From: an uncultured Bacteroidales bacterium
GTDB lineage: Bacteria > Bacteroidota > Bacteroidia > Bacteroidales > P3
Length of the DNA stretch: 38,545 nucleotides
Direction of reading: 5' to 3'
Assembly: GCA_900315335.1 (NCBI GenBank)
Contig: OMYR01000008.1
Coordinates: 1 to 38,545, forward strand
The position numbers and the translations under genes were made by a program. Within the stretch, counting starts at the first letter, position 1. Every line of letters begins with the position of its first letter. Below are positions 1 through 8,264 of the stretch, one piece after another. The notes below the pieces were generated by a model. That model did no database searches and was not told the origin of the DNA. It saw nothing but the letters and a program-made list of their open reading frames with translations.

Positions 1-31
1 GATAAATCAGAATTTACCAATACCTGACCGT

Positions 32-802
32 TCATATGATTACAGGTCGTAATCTAAAAGCATTTTCATCTACTTCCATTTGGTACAACCTAATTTGCGG
101 ATTTAGTTCCTTGCAAACATATTGGATTATTTTTTCTTTCTCAGTTTGTTCTATATTGACACCAAAATAGATAGACTTAAAGCATTCACCTTTTAGTGGC
201 ATATAATGGTGTATCTCACGCCAATCCCATATTTCCTTGTTCTGTTCAGCTTGTTGTGGTGTAAAAGCGGCATACGCAGCATAGGGACTTGGCACGACTA
301 ATCTAACCTCCTGCTCATATTCCCATTCCTTTGCTTTTGTCCGCCATTGATAACTGAATAAATCTTTTGTGGTATGATATGCGTTAGGACGCTCTATTAT
401 ATTCTGATATTGAACATCAAGAATAAGCGGTTCAAGATATATTGTACCAAACATTGGCGGAACAGATTCCATCACTTTTTCTATGTCAAGTCCTATGCAA
501 ACACCTTTGTGGTTATAGCAATAATGACTCCACATTAGTAATGAATTATTAACTTTCGACAAGCTGCATAACCATGTATCATTGTGCAAATTGAGGGCAT
601 TATTTTCTTCTTTCTCTATCCACCATTCCTTAGGTATCCATCCTTGAAGTTTAGTATCAGGTACATTTGAGTAGTCAATTAGTTTTGGATGACAATCGAA
701 AGGATCGTTCAGTTGAGACGCATTAGTGAATTGGAGATTCTGGTTTCCAATCATGCACTTTGCGCCAACTATATCTAAATATTTGTAGAGTATGCTAGGC
801 AT
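32..802 (-). CDS. DUF2971 family protein
   Basis: This 256-residue protein resembles the DUF2971 family. It has the N-terminal LYKYLDI and FTNASQLNDPFDC segments, where a short beta strand is followed by an NDPFD motif, and the central WLCSLSK and MWSHYCYNHKGVCIGLD motifs that are typical of that family. The molecular function of DUF2971 is not established. Its members are often found in or beside defence and mobile loci. It has no signal peptide or membrane segment, so it is probably cytoplasmic. The ATG lies only 2 nt beyond the hsdS stop codon, so it is the last gene of the minus-strand restriction-modification operon and is probably co-transcribed and translationally coupled. It ends close to the window edge but appears complete, with a TGA stop at 32-34. 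Family assignment is from motif recognition only. A role in defence is inferred from position. Confidence 0.85.
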   Translation of the reverse strand: MPSILYKYLDIVGAKCMIGNQNLQFTNASQLNDPFDCHPKLIDYSNVPDTKLQGWIPKEWWIEKEENNALNLHNDTWLCSLSKVNNSLLMWSHYCYNHKGVCIGLDIEKVMESVPPMFGTIYLEPLILDVQYQNIIERPNAYHTTKDLFSYQWRTKAKEWEYEQEVRLVVPSPYAAYAAFTPQQAEQNKEIWDWREIHHYMPLKGECFKSIYFGVNIEQTEKEKIIQYVCKELNPQIRLYQMEVDENAFRLRPVII

Positions 803-804
803 TT

Positions 805-2064
805 TTATTCTATTGTTATTTGTCCATTCATTAAAAGTGGTAAAAGTTCGTCACGCTGCTTGATAAGATTTGATATTTCCTCTTGTAACTTCACTATCTG
901 CTTAAAGATTGGTGATATAAGTTCCTCAAATTTATCCGCAATATCTTTATTATCAGGTATGGCGATTGTGCTTTGTTGTAAATGGTCTTGCGTAATATGT
1001 CCCATCGTTGTTTTCCTTGCTTCTGCCATTTTCTTGAATACATTGACATAATCCAAAAGTTGAAAATAGTAGAATGACTTCGGGAAATCATTTGCAGATG
1101 TAACCTTAAAGATGTGCTGATTAAGTCCTCCAAGCCCATAAGCCCAGAGCATAACTTCCAGTGATGCCGACCATGAAAATAGCACATCACCATTATACAC
1201 CTTTACTGATTCTGGTATATTTGACGTTACCTCTTCAGTGTCAACAGAAATGCCATCGTGCATTTCTCGTATCTTGATGACGGGTAATGGCATTTCATCA
1301 TCCTTTGGTCTGAATTTCTGACAAGCCAAACCATTTGTAAAAACAGCAATTTCAAAGAGGTTCCCACAATGCCAGCCAACAGGAATGTTGCGTTTCAGCT
1401 TATCATTCCAAAGCATTTCACCCCCACTTGATTTATACGGCTTGCCCTCCTCGTTGGGAAAATCAAACTGCACAAACCAGTAGTCATATAGTTGCTTTGC
1501 CATCGCCTCTAAATTCTGATTTATCGCTCGATTAAGTTCAATCTTACGATCGAGACTACGAAGCAGCTTGCCAATACGTTTCTGCTCAGTTAATTCAGGA
1601 ATCCACACGGTACAATCCCTGATTTTATCAGGCGAAGTATGACGAATTTTGGTTTGTTGGGCAGCAGCACTTAATTGTTGCTTGACTAAAGTAGAAGATA
1701 TGAGATAGAAAGCGAAATCCTTGTCTAACAGTTCTTCTTTACAAATAATCTTTGCCACATCTTGACTTTGAATATATTTACCGCTTTCGGGGATAATGGC
1801 GGTAGAGCCAAGCAGACCAATAGCCTGTTCGGTCAGAGGGGTAATAATATCCCCTTCTTCCATTAAAAACTCCGGTTTGAAATCACCGATGTAGTATAGG
1901 TTGTCTTTTGACTTGTTTTCCTTGAAGCAATTATTCTGATAGTCGAAGTTGCCGCAAGTCAAACGGATGTATTTTCCCTCAGTGGCGTAAAACTCGCCAC
2001 TGAGACTTGCCCCTCTTGTAACATCAAGTATTTCTCCCAATTTATATTTTTTCAATTCCATCAC
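805..2064 (-). CDS. hsdS: Type I restriction-modification specificity subunit HsdS
   Basis: HsdS gives the type I complex its DNA target. Two target recognition domains each read one half of a bipartite site, and helical spacer regions set the distance between the halves. The 419 residues show this layout. The first recognition domain starts at KKYKLGEILDVTRG. It is followed by a conserved spacer with the PELTEQKRIGKLLRSLDRKIELN segment near residues 155-175 and the NQNLEAMAKQLYDYWFVQFDFP segment. The second domain starts near IPVGWHCGNLFEI, and a C-terminal helical repeat ends in LIKQRDELLPLLMNGQI. The length is normal for the family. The gene starts 9 nt after the RhuM-family gene and follows hsdM in the same operon. 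No second hsdS, half-hsdS or recombinase gene lies nearby, so there is no sign of a shufflon. The DNA target cannot be read from sequence. Confidence 0.95.
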   Translation of the reverse strand: MMELKKYKLGEILDVTRGASLSGEFYATEGKYIRLTCGNFDYQNNCFKENKSKDNLYYIGDFKPEFLMEEGDIITPLTEQAIGLLGSTAIIPESGKYIQSQDVAKIICKEELLDKDFAFYLISSTLVKQQLSAAAQQTKIRHTSPDKIRDCTVWIPELTEQKRIGKLLRSLDRKIELNRAINQNLEAMAKQLYDYWFVQFDFPNEEGKPYKSSGGEMLWNDKLKRNIPVGWHCGNLFEIAVFTNGLACQKFRPKDDEMPLPVIKIREMHDGISVDTEEVTSNIPESVKVYNGDVLFSWSASLEVMLWAYGLGGLNQHIFKVTSANDFPKSFYYFQLLDYVNVFKKMAEARKTTMGHITQDHLQQSTIAIPDNKDIADKFEELISPIFKQIVKLQEEISNLIKQRDELLPLLMNGQITIE

Positions 2065-2073
2065 TTCATCTTA

Positions 2074-3078
2074 TTACTTTTCACCCAACATCCCCCTAAC
2101 TTCTTTGTCAAAGTCAGAATCAATCCGTTGGGTTTTATTAAAAATATCGTATTCGCTTTCTGCCTTTGCCTTGGCTTGTGCCGCAGAAATGCGTCCTTTA
2201 TCCGGCAATATCTGATATTTTCGGAAGGTCAAGAACTCGTTGACACTGGCAGCAAACTGCTCCATATTGAACGTGTTTTCACGCTCTATAAGGTCTTCTA
2301 TATAGTCGAAATATCCTGTTACTGCACGTTCCAACCGACGGATTTCATTTTCCTGCAAATAGTTCTTGGCTATTGACACATCAGATTTCAAGATACGCCC
2401 ATCGGGAGCATTCTTCCATGTAGTCAGCCCCATGTGTTCTTGGGTATGGTCAGCCTTAGTGTAGATGATTTCTGCTGCTGTTTGCCCGGTAATGGCATAG
2501 TGAAAACGGTTCTGTATCATGGCATAGAAATCGTGTGTGGTAGGCGAGTTCTTGTCATAGTCAATACTGCACTCTGCATATATATCGGTAATTTGTTGCC
2601 AAATACGCCGTTCACTGGCACGGATGGAACGTACCCTTTCCAACAATTCACGGAAATAGTCTTTTCCGAATACTGCCGTTCCCTGTTTTAAGCGTTCATC
2701 GTCAAGCACAAAGCCTTTCTTGATATACTCATTAAGAATCTTGGTAGCCCACTGACGGAACTTGGTAGCTTTTGGAGAAGATACACGATAGCCAACAGCA
2801 ATAATCATATCAAGATTATAGAAATCAACCAACTCTTCAACCTCACCTCGTATGCCTCGATTTACGACGGTTGCAATTTTTGCAACTGTCGTGTCTTGCT
2901 GTAATTCTTCCTCTTTAAATATATTGGCTATGTGGCGGCTAATACCCGATTTGTTAATACCGAAAAGCTCTGCCATAGCCTTTTGCGTACACCAAATGGT
3001 TTCGTCTTTTATAACCACCTGTACTCTTCCCTCTTTATCGGGAAGATTGTATAACAAAAACTGTATTTCGTTACTCAT
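2074..3078 (-). CDS. RhuM family protein inserted between hsdM and hsdS
   Basis: The 334-residue protein matches the virulence RhuM family. The N-terminal half carries an HTH-like segment (WCTQKAMAELFGINKSGISRHI, about residues 28-50). It is followed by the family hallmarks VEELVDFYNLDMIIAVGYRV and ATKFRQWATKILNEYIKKGF. The C-terminal half contains HDFYAMIQNRFHYAITG and TADH/GLTTWK-like motifs of the same family. RhuM was named from a Salmonella pathogenicity-island gene, and its biochemical role is unknown. In Bacteroidetes and other phyla it commonly sits inside type I restriction operons. Here its start overlaps the hsdM stop by 8 nt, which implies coupled translation. A DNA-binding or regulatory role in the restriction system is an inference from the HTH-like part and the location. 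Confidence 0.9.
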   Translation of the reverse strand: MSNEIQFLLYNLPDKEGRVQVVIKDETIWCTQKAMAELFGINKSGISRHIANIFKEEELQQDTTVAKIATVVNRGIRGEVEELVDFYNLDMIIAVGYRVSSPKATKFRQWATKILNEYIKKGFVLDDERLKQGTAVFGKDYFRELLERVRSIRASERRIWQQITDIYAECSIDYDKNSPTTHDFYAMIQNRFHYAITGQTAAEIIYTKADHTQEHMGLTTWKNAPDGRILKSDVSIAKNYLQENEIRRLERAVTGYFDYIEDLIERENTFNMEQFAASVNEFLTFRKYQILPDKGRISAAQAKAKAESEYDIFNKTQRIDSDFDKEVRGMLGEK

Positions 3079-4732
3079 TGTTTCCTACATTTGCGTTGAA
3101 CCGCAAAGCATCCAACTGTTTCATAATCTCCTCTTCCAAACGATGACTTTCTTTGAATTGTTCGGTAAGCGTTTGCTTATAATTCGCCATACGTACATTA
3201 AACTCCTCTTCGGTTATATCTACGTAGTCTATTTTGATGTCGAAATATTGTCCGGCAGAAAGAGAATATCCTTTTTCCTGTATCTCATCGTAAGAAACAG
3301 CTACGGAAAAATCCTCCACTACCTCCTTGCGCTGGAATGTGCCGACAATCTTTTCTATCTCGTCATCGTTCAGACGCACCTTTTTCAATCCGTTAGCATC
3401 TTTATATTCCTCGCCCAATTTGCTGGCATCAATCAAGATTACTTTGTCAGTGGTTGCAGACTTATCAAAGAACAGCACACTGACATTAGTACCTGTATTG
3501 GCAAACACGTTGCTTGGCATGGAAACACAGCCGAACACTACTTTGTCATCTACAATTTTATGAAGAATTTTGTTCTCAATACCACTTTTAGCTGTGATAA
3601 AACCTGTCGGAATGACAATTGCACCCTTGCCTGTCTTTTTCAGTGAATTGATAACGTGCTGAATGAAACAGGTATATATAGCCATTGACTCTTTCTTTTT
3701 GGCGGGTACATTTGGGACTCCAGCCCAAAAACGGGCTGGCATGGCGGCTATCTTCTCGCGAGTGTCCGAGAAGTCCATCTTGAAAGGAGGATTGCTCACC
3801 ACGAAATCAAACTGGCGCAACTGCTGCCCGTCATCACTTTTATGATAAGGGCTTACAAGCGTGTCACCTTGAATAGCATTATCAAGCGAAGACACAAGTC
3901 CGTTAAGCAGCAGATTAAGTTTCAACATTTTGTTGCTTCGCTGGGAAATATCTTGCGAAAAGATGGTACAGCGTTCTTCTCCTATTTGATGACTAAGTGC
4001 CATCAGAAGCGTACCTGTTCCTGCCGAGGGGTCATAACATTCCATGCTATGCAAATCAGCATTATCCCCCACTAACAGACGAGCCATAATCGTTGCTATG
4101 GCATGAGGCGTATAATACTCCGCATATTTTCCACCTCCAGCGGTATTATAATCCTTAATCAAATACTCAAAGATGCTGGAGAAGAAATCGTAATTCTGTG
4201 CAAACGCTTCTTCAAAGGAGAAATTCACGAGTTTATCCACCAGAGCACGGGCGAATGGCGCACGTTGTGCCGAATCGGTCACAAACGGTGTCAATGCCTC
4301 GAACAATGGAATCTTCGTGTTGGCTGTGGTCTGCGTGGAAAATATATCTGCATTTTGTTCCGCTATATCTGTCATAGTGGAATCGAAGATAGTATCAAAA
4401 TCCCCTTTTCCCTGTTGATTCCAAAGATTGGCTATCAGATGATAAGGTTCAAGCATCGGAACATCTGGAGAGATGGCACTCTGAATAAGCATACGTTCAT
4501 CATCAGAAAGATTCTCGTATGCTGTTTCCCATTTTACATCCCCGGTCAGTTTCTTGGCAATCTCACTTTTCGCATTTTTTAATTCATAACCGAATTTGTC
4601 ATTCAGGAACTTATAGAGAAATACCTGAGTGATAATCTTATATTCGTTACCATCGTTTCCCATACCGTATGATTGGCAGGTGGCTTTAAGTCCGTCGATG
4701 AGCCTTAATGTTTTTTCTTTAATATCTGACAT
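3071..4732 (-). CDS. hsdM: Type I restriction-modification methyltransferase HsdM
   Basis: HsdM is the adenine N6-methyltransferase subunit of a type I system. It protects host DNA, and it joins HsdS and HsdR for restriction. The 553-residue protein begins with the helical N-terminal domain of the family. It then has the AEYYTPHAIATIMARLL segment, the SAM-binding motif DPSAGTGTLLMAL (about residues 234-246) and the catalytic NPPF motif (VVSNPPFKMDFS, about residues 312-323). The end is helical (VRMANYKQTLTEQFKESHRLEEEI). All catalytic motifs are intact, so it should be active. It starts 5 nt downstream of hsdR, and its stop overlaps the next gene. The length is at the usual size for HsdM. SAM binding and methylation follow from family knowledge. 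Confidence 0.97.
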   Translation of the reverse strand: MSDIKEKTLRLIDGLKATCQSYGMGNDGNEYKIITQVFLYKFLNDKFGYELKNAKSEIAKKLTGDVKWETAYENLSDDERMLIQSAISPDVPMLEPYHLIANLWNQQGKGDFDTIFDSTMTDIAEQNADIFSTQTTANTKIPLFEALTPFVTDSAQRAPFARALVDKLVNFSFEEAFAQNYDFFSSIFEYLIKDYNTAGGGKYAEYYTPHAIATIMARLLVGDNADLHSMECYDPSAGTGTLLMALSHQIGEERCTIFSQDISQRSNKMLKLNLLLNGLVSSLDNAIQGDTLVSPYHKSDDGQQLRQFDFVVSNPPFKMDFSDTREKIAAMPARFWAGVPNVPAKKKESMAIYTCFIQHVINSLKKTGKGAIVIPTGFITAKSGIENKILHKIVDDKVVFGCVSMPSNVFANTGTNVSVLFFDKSATTDKVILIDASKLGEEYKDANGLKKVRLNDDEIEKIVGTFQRKEVVEDFSVAVSYDEIQEKGYSLSAGQYFDIKIDYVDITEEEFNVRMANYKQTLTEQFKESHRLEEEIMKQLDALRFNANVGNNE

Positions 4733-4737
4733 AATCT

Positions 4738-7700
4738 TTATGCAATGCCGTAAGTGGCGTTATATTGGTTGATATACTGTTGTGAAATGCGTGTCTGAAT
4801 AAATTTGTAATCCTCCATTTCGGGCTTTATTTGTGGGAAATGGAACAAACATCCATTGATAAGAGCCATCACCGTGCGTCCGAAATAAGCATCCTTTTTC
4901 AGAATGTCGTTACGATCATACACTTTGCCATCCACATCCTCTTTTATAATATTGAGAATGGCAGCAATCTCTTCGTCAAGGAAAGAGAACATAGGCTTCT
5001 GTCCCTTATCTTCCCTCTGCTTATTCACTTCACGAATACGCTTGTGTACACGAGCAAATTTTTCATCGCCCTTGTACTTTTTCAACAAGACATTATTGCG
5101 TTTTTGTAAGTCTTGCAGACGACCGATGATTTCATCCAAAGCCTGTGTTTCTTCGTTGAACTTGGCTATCGTGTCAATCACAAAACCGTGTTCCTTGAAG
5201 CGTTCCATAAAGGCTTCACGCAACGAGATAAACTCCGGATCGTCTTGGTCGAAGTTTTGGGTAAATGAAGAAATGGTACGTTGCCATTTCTCTTTCAATT
5301 CCACACCACCGGATATAAGGCGCATTTCCTCTTGTCCTATTTTGGAGAAAGTGAACTCTATATCCATCATTGCCTCATTGATTAGAGTTTTCGTTTCCTC
5401 ATTTGTATTGAAAGCCTCTTTCTGATTGATGATACTTATCCGTCTTTGCACCTCAGAGAGTAGTTGCGGTAACTTGGTGATTTCGAGTTTGGCAAATTGC
5501 TCTTTCATTTCATCATCACCGAATGTACGCACGATGTTCGCCATGTTCTTGGCTGATTCCAATGCCTGTTTGAGGTCGAGCAATACAGCTTTATCCTCTT
5601 CGGTGGAGATTTCAGAAGAAAATTCTTCCGCATTATCGTATGTGTAATTGAAAAGCGTTTGCCGAACTTTCTTCATCTGATTCAATATCTCTTCCTTGTC
5701 CTCAATGACTTGGGTAAAGGTATCGGTGGCAGCGGATTCGCCAGTCTCATCCACATCATTAAAGCGGTTTAATTCTTGTAAATATGCTTCGTTGGTTTCC
5801 TTAAAGTTGCGCTTGATGTCGGCAAAGTCAATGACAAAACCGTAACGCATACCAGGATAAGGACGGTTTACACGTGTTATGGCTTGAAGCAGATTGTGGT
5901 CTTTCAGTTTGCGCCCGAAATACAGGCGTTTCAAACGCGGCGCATCAAAACCAGTCAAAAGCATATTGAAGACAATGAGAATATCCACTGTCATATTTTT
6001 CTTGAAGTCCTTGACTATCTGCTTGCGAGCTTCCTTGTCATCCGTATCGTGAAGAATGATTCCGGCTTTCAGCGGTCTGTATTTTGATTTGTAATCCACT
6101 TCCGGTTCACCCACTACATACGAACCATCGGAAAGTTTTATCTTGATGGGCTTCGGCTGATACTTCTGCCATTCTTCTTGAAATACATCATAAAGCCGCC
6201 TTGCCTGTTCGCTGGTTTCACAAATGACCATACCACCTAAAGTATCATCTCCTTGTATCTTGCGAAACTCTTTTAAGTCCGTCATAATGTAACGGGCTAA
6301 CTCGTTTACATAACTAGAATGCTCTATGATTTCCGACTTACGAATGTCTTTCTTTTGCACAAGGGTTTCCAGTTTATCGTACACATCAGACAAACGCTCT
6401 TTATAGGAGGTTTCTATATCTTCACGTATGATTTTCAGCGTGTAGCCATCCGCAATGGATTTATCGTAATAATAGGTATGCAAATAGTTTCCGAACACCT
6501 TGCAACTGGCACGTTCCTCCTTTAACAGCGGTGTACCTGTAAGTGCGATTTTAACCGCATCGGTGTCGGCATCAAAGAGGTTGGCAAGAAAGCAGCCACC
6601 AGGTTTATACCCTCGGTGTGCCTCGTCAAGAATGAAGATGCGTTGAAGATTGGTTGCATAATCACTGATGCGTACTTTTTCTTTATCCTCGGCAAAACGT
6701 TGGATGTTCACAACCGTGATTTCTGCCTGTCCGCTTACACCTTGTTGTGCCTGATTATTGCGGAATTGCTCCATCAGTTCGGCTCTTGTATTGGCGGTAG
6801 ATACAACCAATCCACGAGCTTCAAACTCTTGTGTGGCTTGTTCCAAAAGGTCAAGGCGGTCTACTATGAAATAGAATTTGGCGACCTTATTCTGTTTGGA
6901 ATAGAAATCGTTAAGAATATAGGTCAGATAATATGACAAGGCAGTTTTACCACTACCTTGTGTATGCCAGACTACGCCAGATTTCACTCCCTCTGCCAGT
7001 TTTTGGCGAATAGCTAACGATGCAAACAATTGTTGGTAACGCATGATATGCTTTTGGTCGGTAGATTCTATTTTTCCATCCACCTCACGCTCCATACGAA
7101 CATAGGCAATACCATATCTAATGATATACAACAAACGTTCAGGCGAACACATGGATGTTAGGATTCTGTTTGTAGGGGTGTTGAAACCAAGATTTGTCTG
7201 GTACTCAGGACTTGTATGAATGACTTGGCAATTATAATCAGACAATATCTGTTTTTCCACCGTCTTGTCAATCTCCTTATACGGATAGTCACGATGGAAC
7301 GGTGCTATTTTCTGACCGCTTAAATTTTCTTCACGGAAGCAATTGAATGGTGCGTATGAACGTGCCCCAGTACAATAGAAAGCCCCTTGTATGGGTACGA
7401 TACCGCCCAACGCATCATATTCCATATTATTGCTGAATATCATCAACTGCGTAATGTTGATGAAGCGGCGAAACTTTTTATTTGGGAAGCGCTCTTTATT
7501 CATTCGTGCGCTCTCCGCCAACATACCACCATGATTGTTGGGTTTCTTCACTTCTACAAAACAAAGTGGCAATCCGTTTACGAATAAAGTAATGTCAGGA
7601 CGAAATTCGTCTTGTCCGTTCTTACAGGTAAATTCGGCTGTGAAATGGAACGTATTATTCCCAATGTTATCAAAGTCTATCAGCTTTACAGGCGAAACAG

Positions 7701-7968
7701 CTTTGAGACGGTTGTAAAAGCCTCGACCGAGGTCATCATCGTTCAGTTCCTTACGAATATCTTTCAAAATTTGAAGAAACTCTCCCTCATGTCCGGGATT
7801 CAGATTCTTAAACTGCCGTTCAAATACCTGCAAAAGAATATTCGTGTCACTGTCATAGACCGTGCCATTCTTATCTTCACTCAACTTGCCGAAGTAAGTA
7901 TATCCTATTCGGGTGAGGTGAACCATTGCAGGCATCTGCACCCGTGTAGCTTCCGAAAACTGTTTCAT
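4738..7968 (-). CDS. hsdR: Type I restriction enzyme HsdR, translocase and endonuclease
   Basis: HsdR pumps DNA by ATP hydrolysis and cuts it far from the recognition site when both strands are unmethylated. The 1076 residues contain the N-terminal PD-(D/E)XK nuclease (FRPDITLFVNGLPLCFVEVKKPN, about residues 133-155). The superfamily 2 motor follows with Walker A (WHTQGSGKTALSYYL, about 334-348), the DEAH box (FILDEAHRGY, about 445), motif III (ALTGTPLLKEE) and motif VI (QAITRVNRPYPG). The C-terminal region is helical and probably binds HsdM. All motifs look intact. It follows the small HTH gene with a single intervening base, and it precedes hsdM by 5 nt. The protein is somewhat longer than the shortest HsdR proteins but within the normal family range. 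Confidence 0.98.
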   Translation of the reverse strand: MKQFSEATRVQMPAMVHLTRIGYTYFGKLSEDKNGTVYDSDTNILLQVFERQFKNLNPGHEGEFLQILKDIRKELNDDDLGRGFYNRLKAVSPVKLIDFDNIGNNTFHFTAEFTCKNGQDEFRPDITLFVNGLPLCFVEVKKPNNHGGMLAESARMNKERFPNKKFRRFINITQLMIFSNNMEYDALGGIVPIQGAFYCTGARSYAPFNCFREENLSGQKIAPFHRDYPYKEIDKTVEKQILSDYNCQVIHTSPEYQTNLGFNTPTNRILTSMCSPERLLYIIRYGIAYVRMEREVDGKIESTDQKHIMRYQQLFASLAIRQKLAEGVKSGVVWHTQGSGKTALSYYLTYILNDFYSKQNKVAKFYFIVDRLDLLEQATQEFEARGLVVSTANTRAELMEQFRNNQAQQGVSGQAEITVVNIQRFAEDKEKVRISDYATNLQRIFILDEAHRGYKPGGCFLANLFDADTDAVKIALTGTPLLKEERASCKVFGNYLHTYYYDKSIADGYTLKIIREDIETSYKERLSDVYDKLETLVQKKDIRKSEIIEHSSYVNELARYIMTDLKEFRKIQGDDTLGGMVICETSEQARRLYDVFQEEWQKYQPKPIKIKLSDGSYVVGEPEVDYKSKYRPLKAGIILHDTDDKEARKQIVKDFKKNMTVDILIVFNMLLTGFDAPRLKRLYFGRKLKDHNLLQAITRVNRPYPGMRYGFVIDFADIKRNFKETNEAYLQELNRFNDVDETGESAATDTFTQVIEDKEEILNQMKKVRQTLFNYTYDNAEEFSSEISTEEDKAVLLDLKQALESAKNMANIVRTFGDDEMKEQFAKLEITKLPQLLSEVQRRISIINQKEAFNTNEETKTLINEAMMDIEFTFSKIGQEEMRLISGGVELKEKWQRTISSFTQNFDQDDPEFISLREAFMERFKEHGFVIDTIAKFNEETQALDEIIGRLQDLQKRNNVLLKKYKGDEKFARVHKRIREVNKQREDKGQKPMFSFLDEEIAAILNIIKEDVDGKVYDRNDILKKDAYFGRTVMALINGCLFHFPQIKPEMEDYKFIQTRISQQYINQYNATYGIA

Positions 7969-7969
7969 A

Positions 7970-8173
7970 TCACCTATCCTTTTTGTCGGTTATCAAATCC
8001 TTCAAATCAACCTGCAATATCTCTGCTATCTGTTGCAAGGTCTCTAAATTTGGTTGAATCCTATTACAAGCATAAGCATTTACCATACTGAAACTCTTGT
8101 TGAGTTTCTTTGCCAACCATGTCTGAGAAATACCTTTTTCAGATAAAACAGCCTTTATCCTATTCAATTTCAT
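7970..8173 (-). CDS. XRE-type helix-turn-helix regulator, first gene of the RM operon
   Basis: This 67-residue protein is a single XRE/Cro-type DNA-binding domain. The helix-turn-helix is visible as ISQTWLAKKLNKSFSMVNAYACN (about residues 15-37), followed by the typical NLETLQQIAEILQVDLKDLI tail. Its size matches restriction-modification controller (C) proteins, which time restriction after methylation. It is the first gene of the operon, with one base between its stop and the hsdR ATG. The upstream spacer of 91 nt is shared with the divergent qatA and contains two adjacent inverted repeats (8205-8217 and 8217-8232) that are plausible binding sites. Control of both operons is inference. The domain assignment itself is clear. 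Confidence 0.93.
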   Translation of the reverse strand: MKLNRIKAVLSEKGISQTWLAKKLNKSFSMVNAYACNRIQPNLETLQQIAEILQVDLKDLITDKKDR

Positions 8174-8194
8174 TCTTTAATACGATTTTATAGT

Positions 8195-8203
8195 GCAAAT
8201 ATA
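8195..8203 (-). promoter_or_regulatory. Candidate -7 element for the XRE-hsdRMS operon
   Basis: Read on the minus strand this is TATATTTGC, an exact match to the Bacteroidetes -7 consensus TAnnTTTGC. It lies 21 nt upstream of the XRE start codon. No TTTG is found 19-20 nt further upstream; that position reads CCCG inside the 8217-8232 palindrome. A weak -33 element covered by an operator fits a regulator-dependent promoter. Confidence 0.55.
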
Positions 8204-8204
8204 G

Positions 8205-8232
8205 TGAATTATATTCAATAATCGGGATTATT
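8205..8232. promoter_or_regulatory. Two adjacent inverted repeats in the divergent RM/Qat control region
   Basis: Positions 8217-8232 read AATAATC-GG-GATTATT, a perfect 7-bp inverted repeat with a 2-nt centre. Directly beside it, 8205-8217 reads TGAAT-TAT-ATTCA, a 5-bp inverted repeat. The larger palindrome covers the -33 position of the minus-strand promoter and sits in the spacer just upstream of the plus-strand -7 element at 8237. A protein bound there would affect both operons. The likely binder is the XRE protein encoded next door. This is inference from position and symmetry. Confidence 0.5.
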
Positions 8233-8236
8233 TTTG

Positions 8237-8245
8237 TACTTTTGT
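8237..8245 (+). promoter_or_regulatory. Candidate -7 element for the qat operon
   Basis: TACTTTTGT matches TAnnTTTG of the Bacteroidetes -7 element and lies 19 nt before the qatA ATG. The -33 position, 19 nt upstream, reads TTCA, so it is poor. The palindrome at 8217-8232 occupies the spacer. Confidence 0.45.
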
Positions 8246-8264
8246 CGTCAAAGATAGTTAGATT

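Noticed and set aside
805-2064. Phase-variable hsdS shufflon
   Set aside because: There is one hsdS, no inverted copies of its recognition domains, and no recombinase gene in the window.
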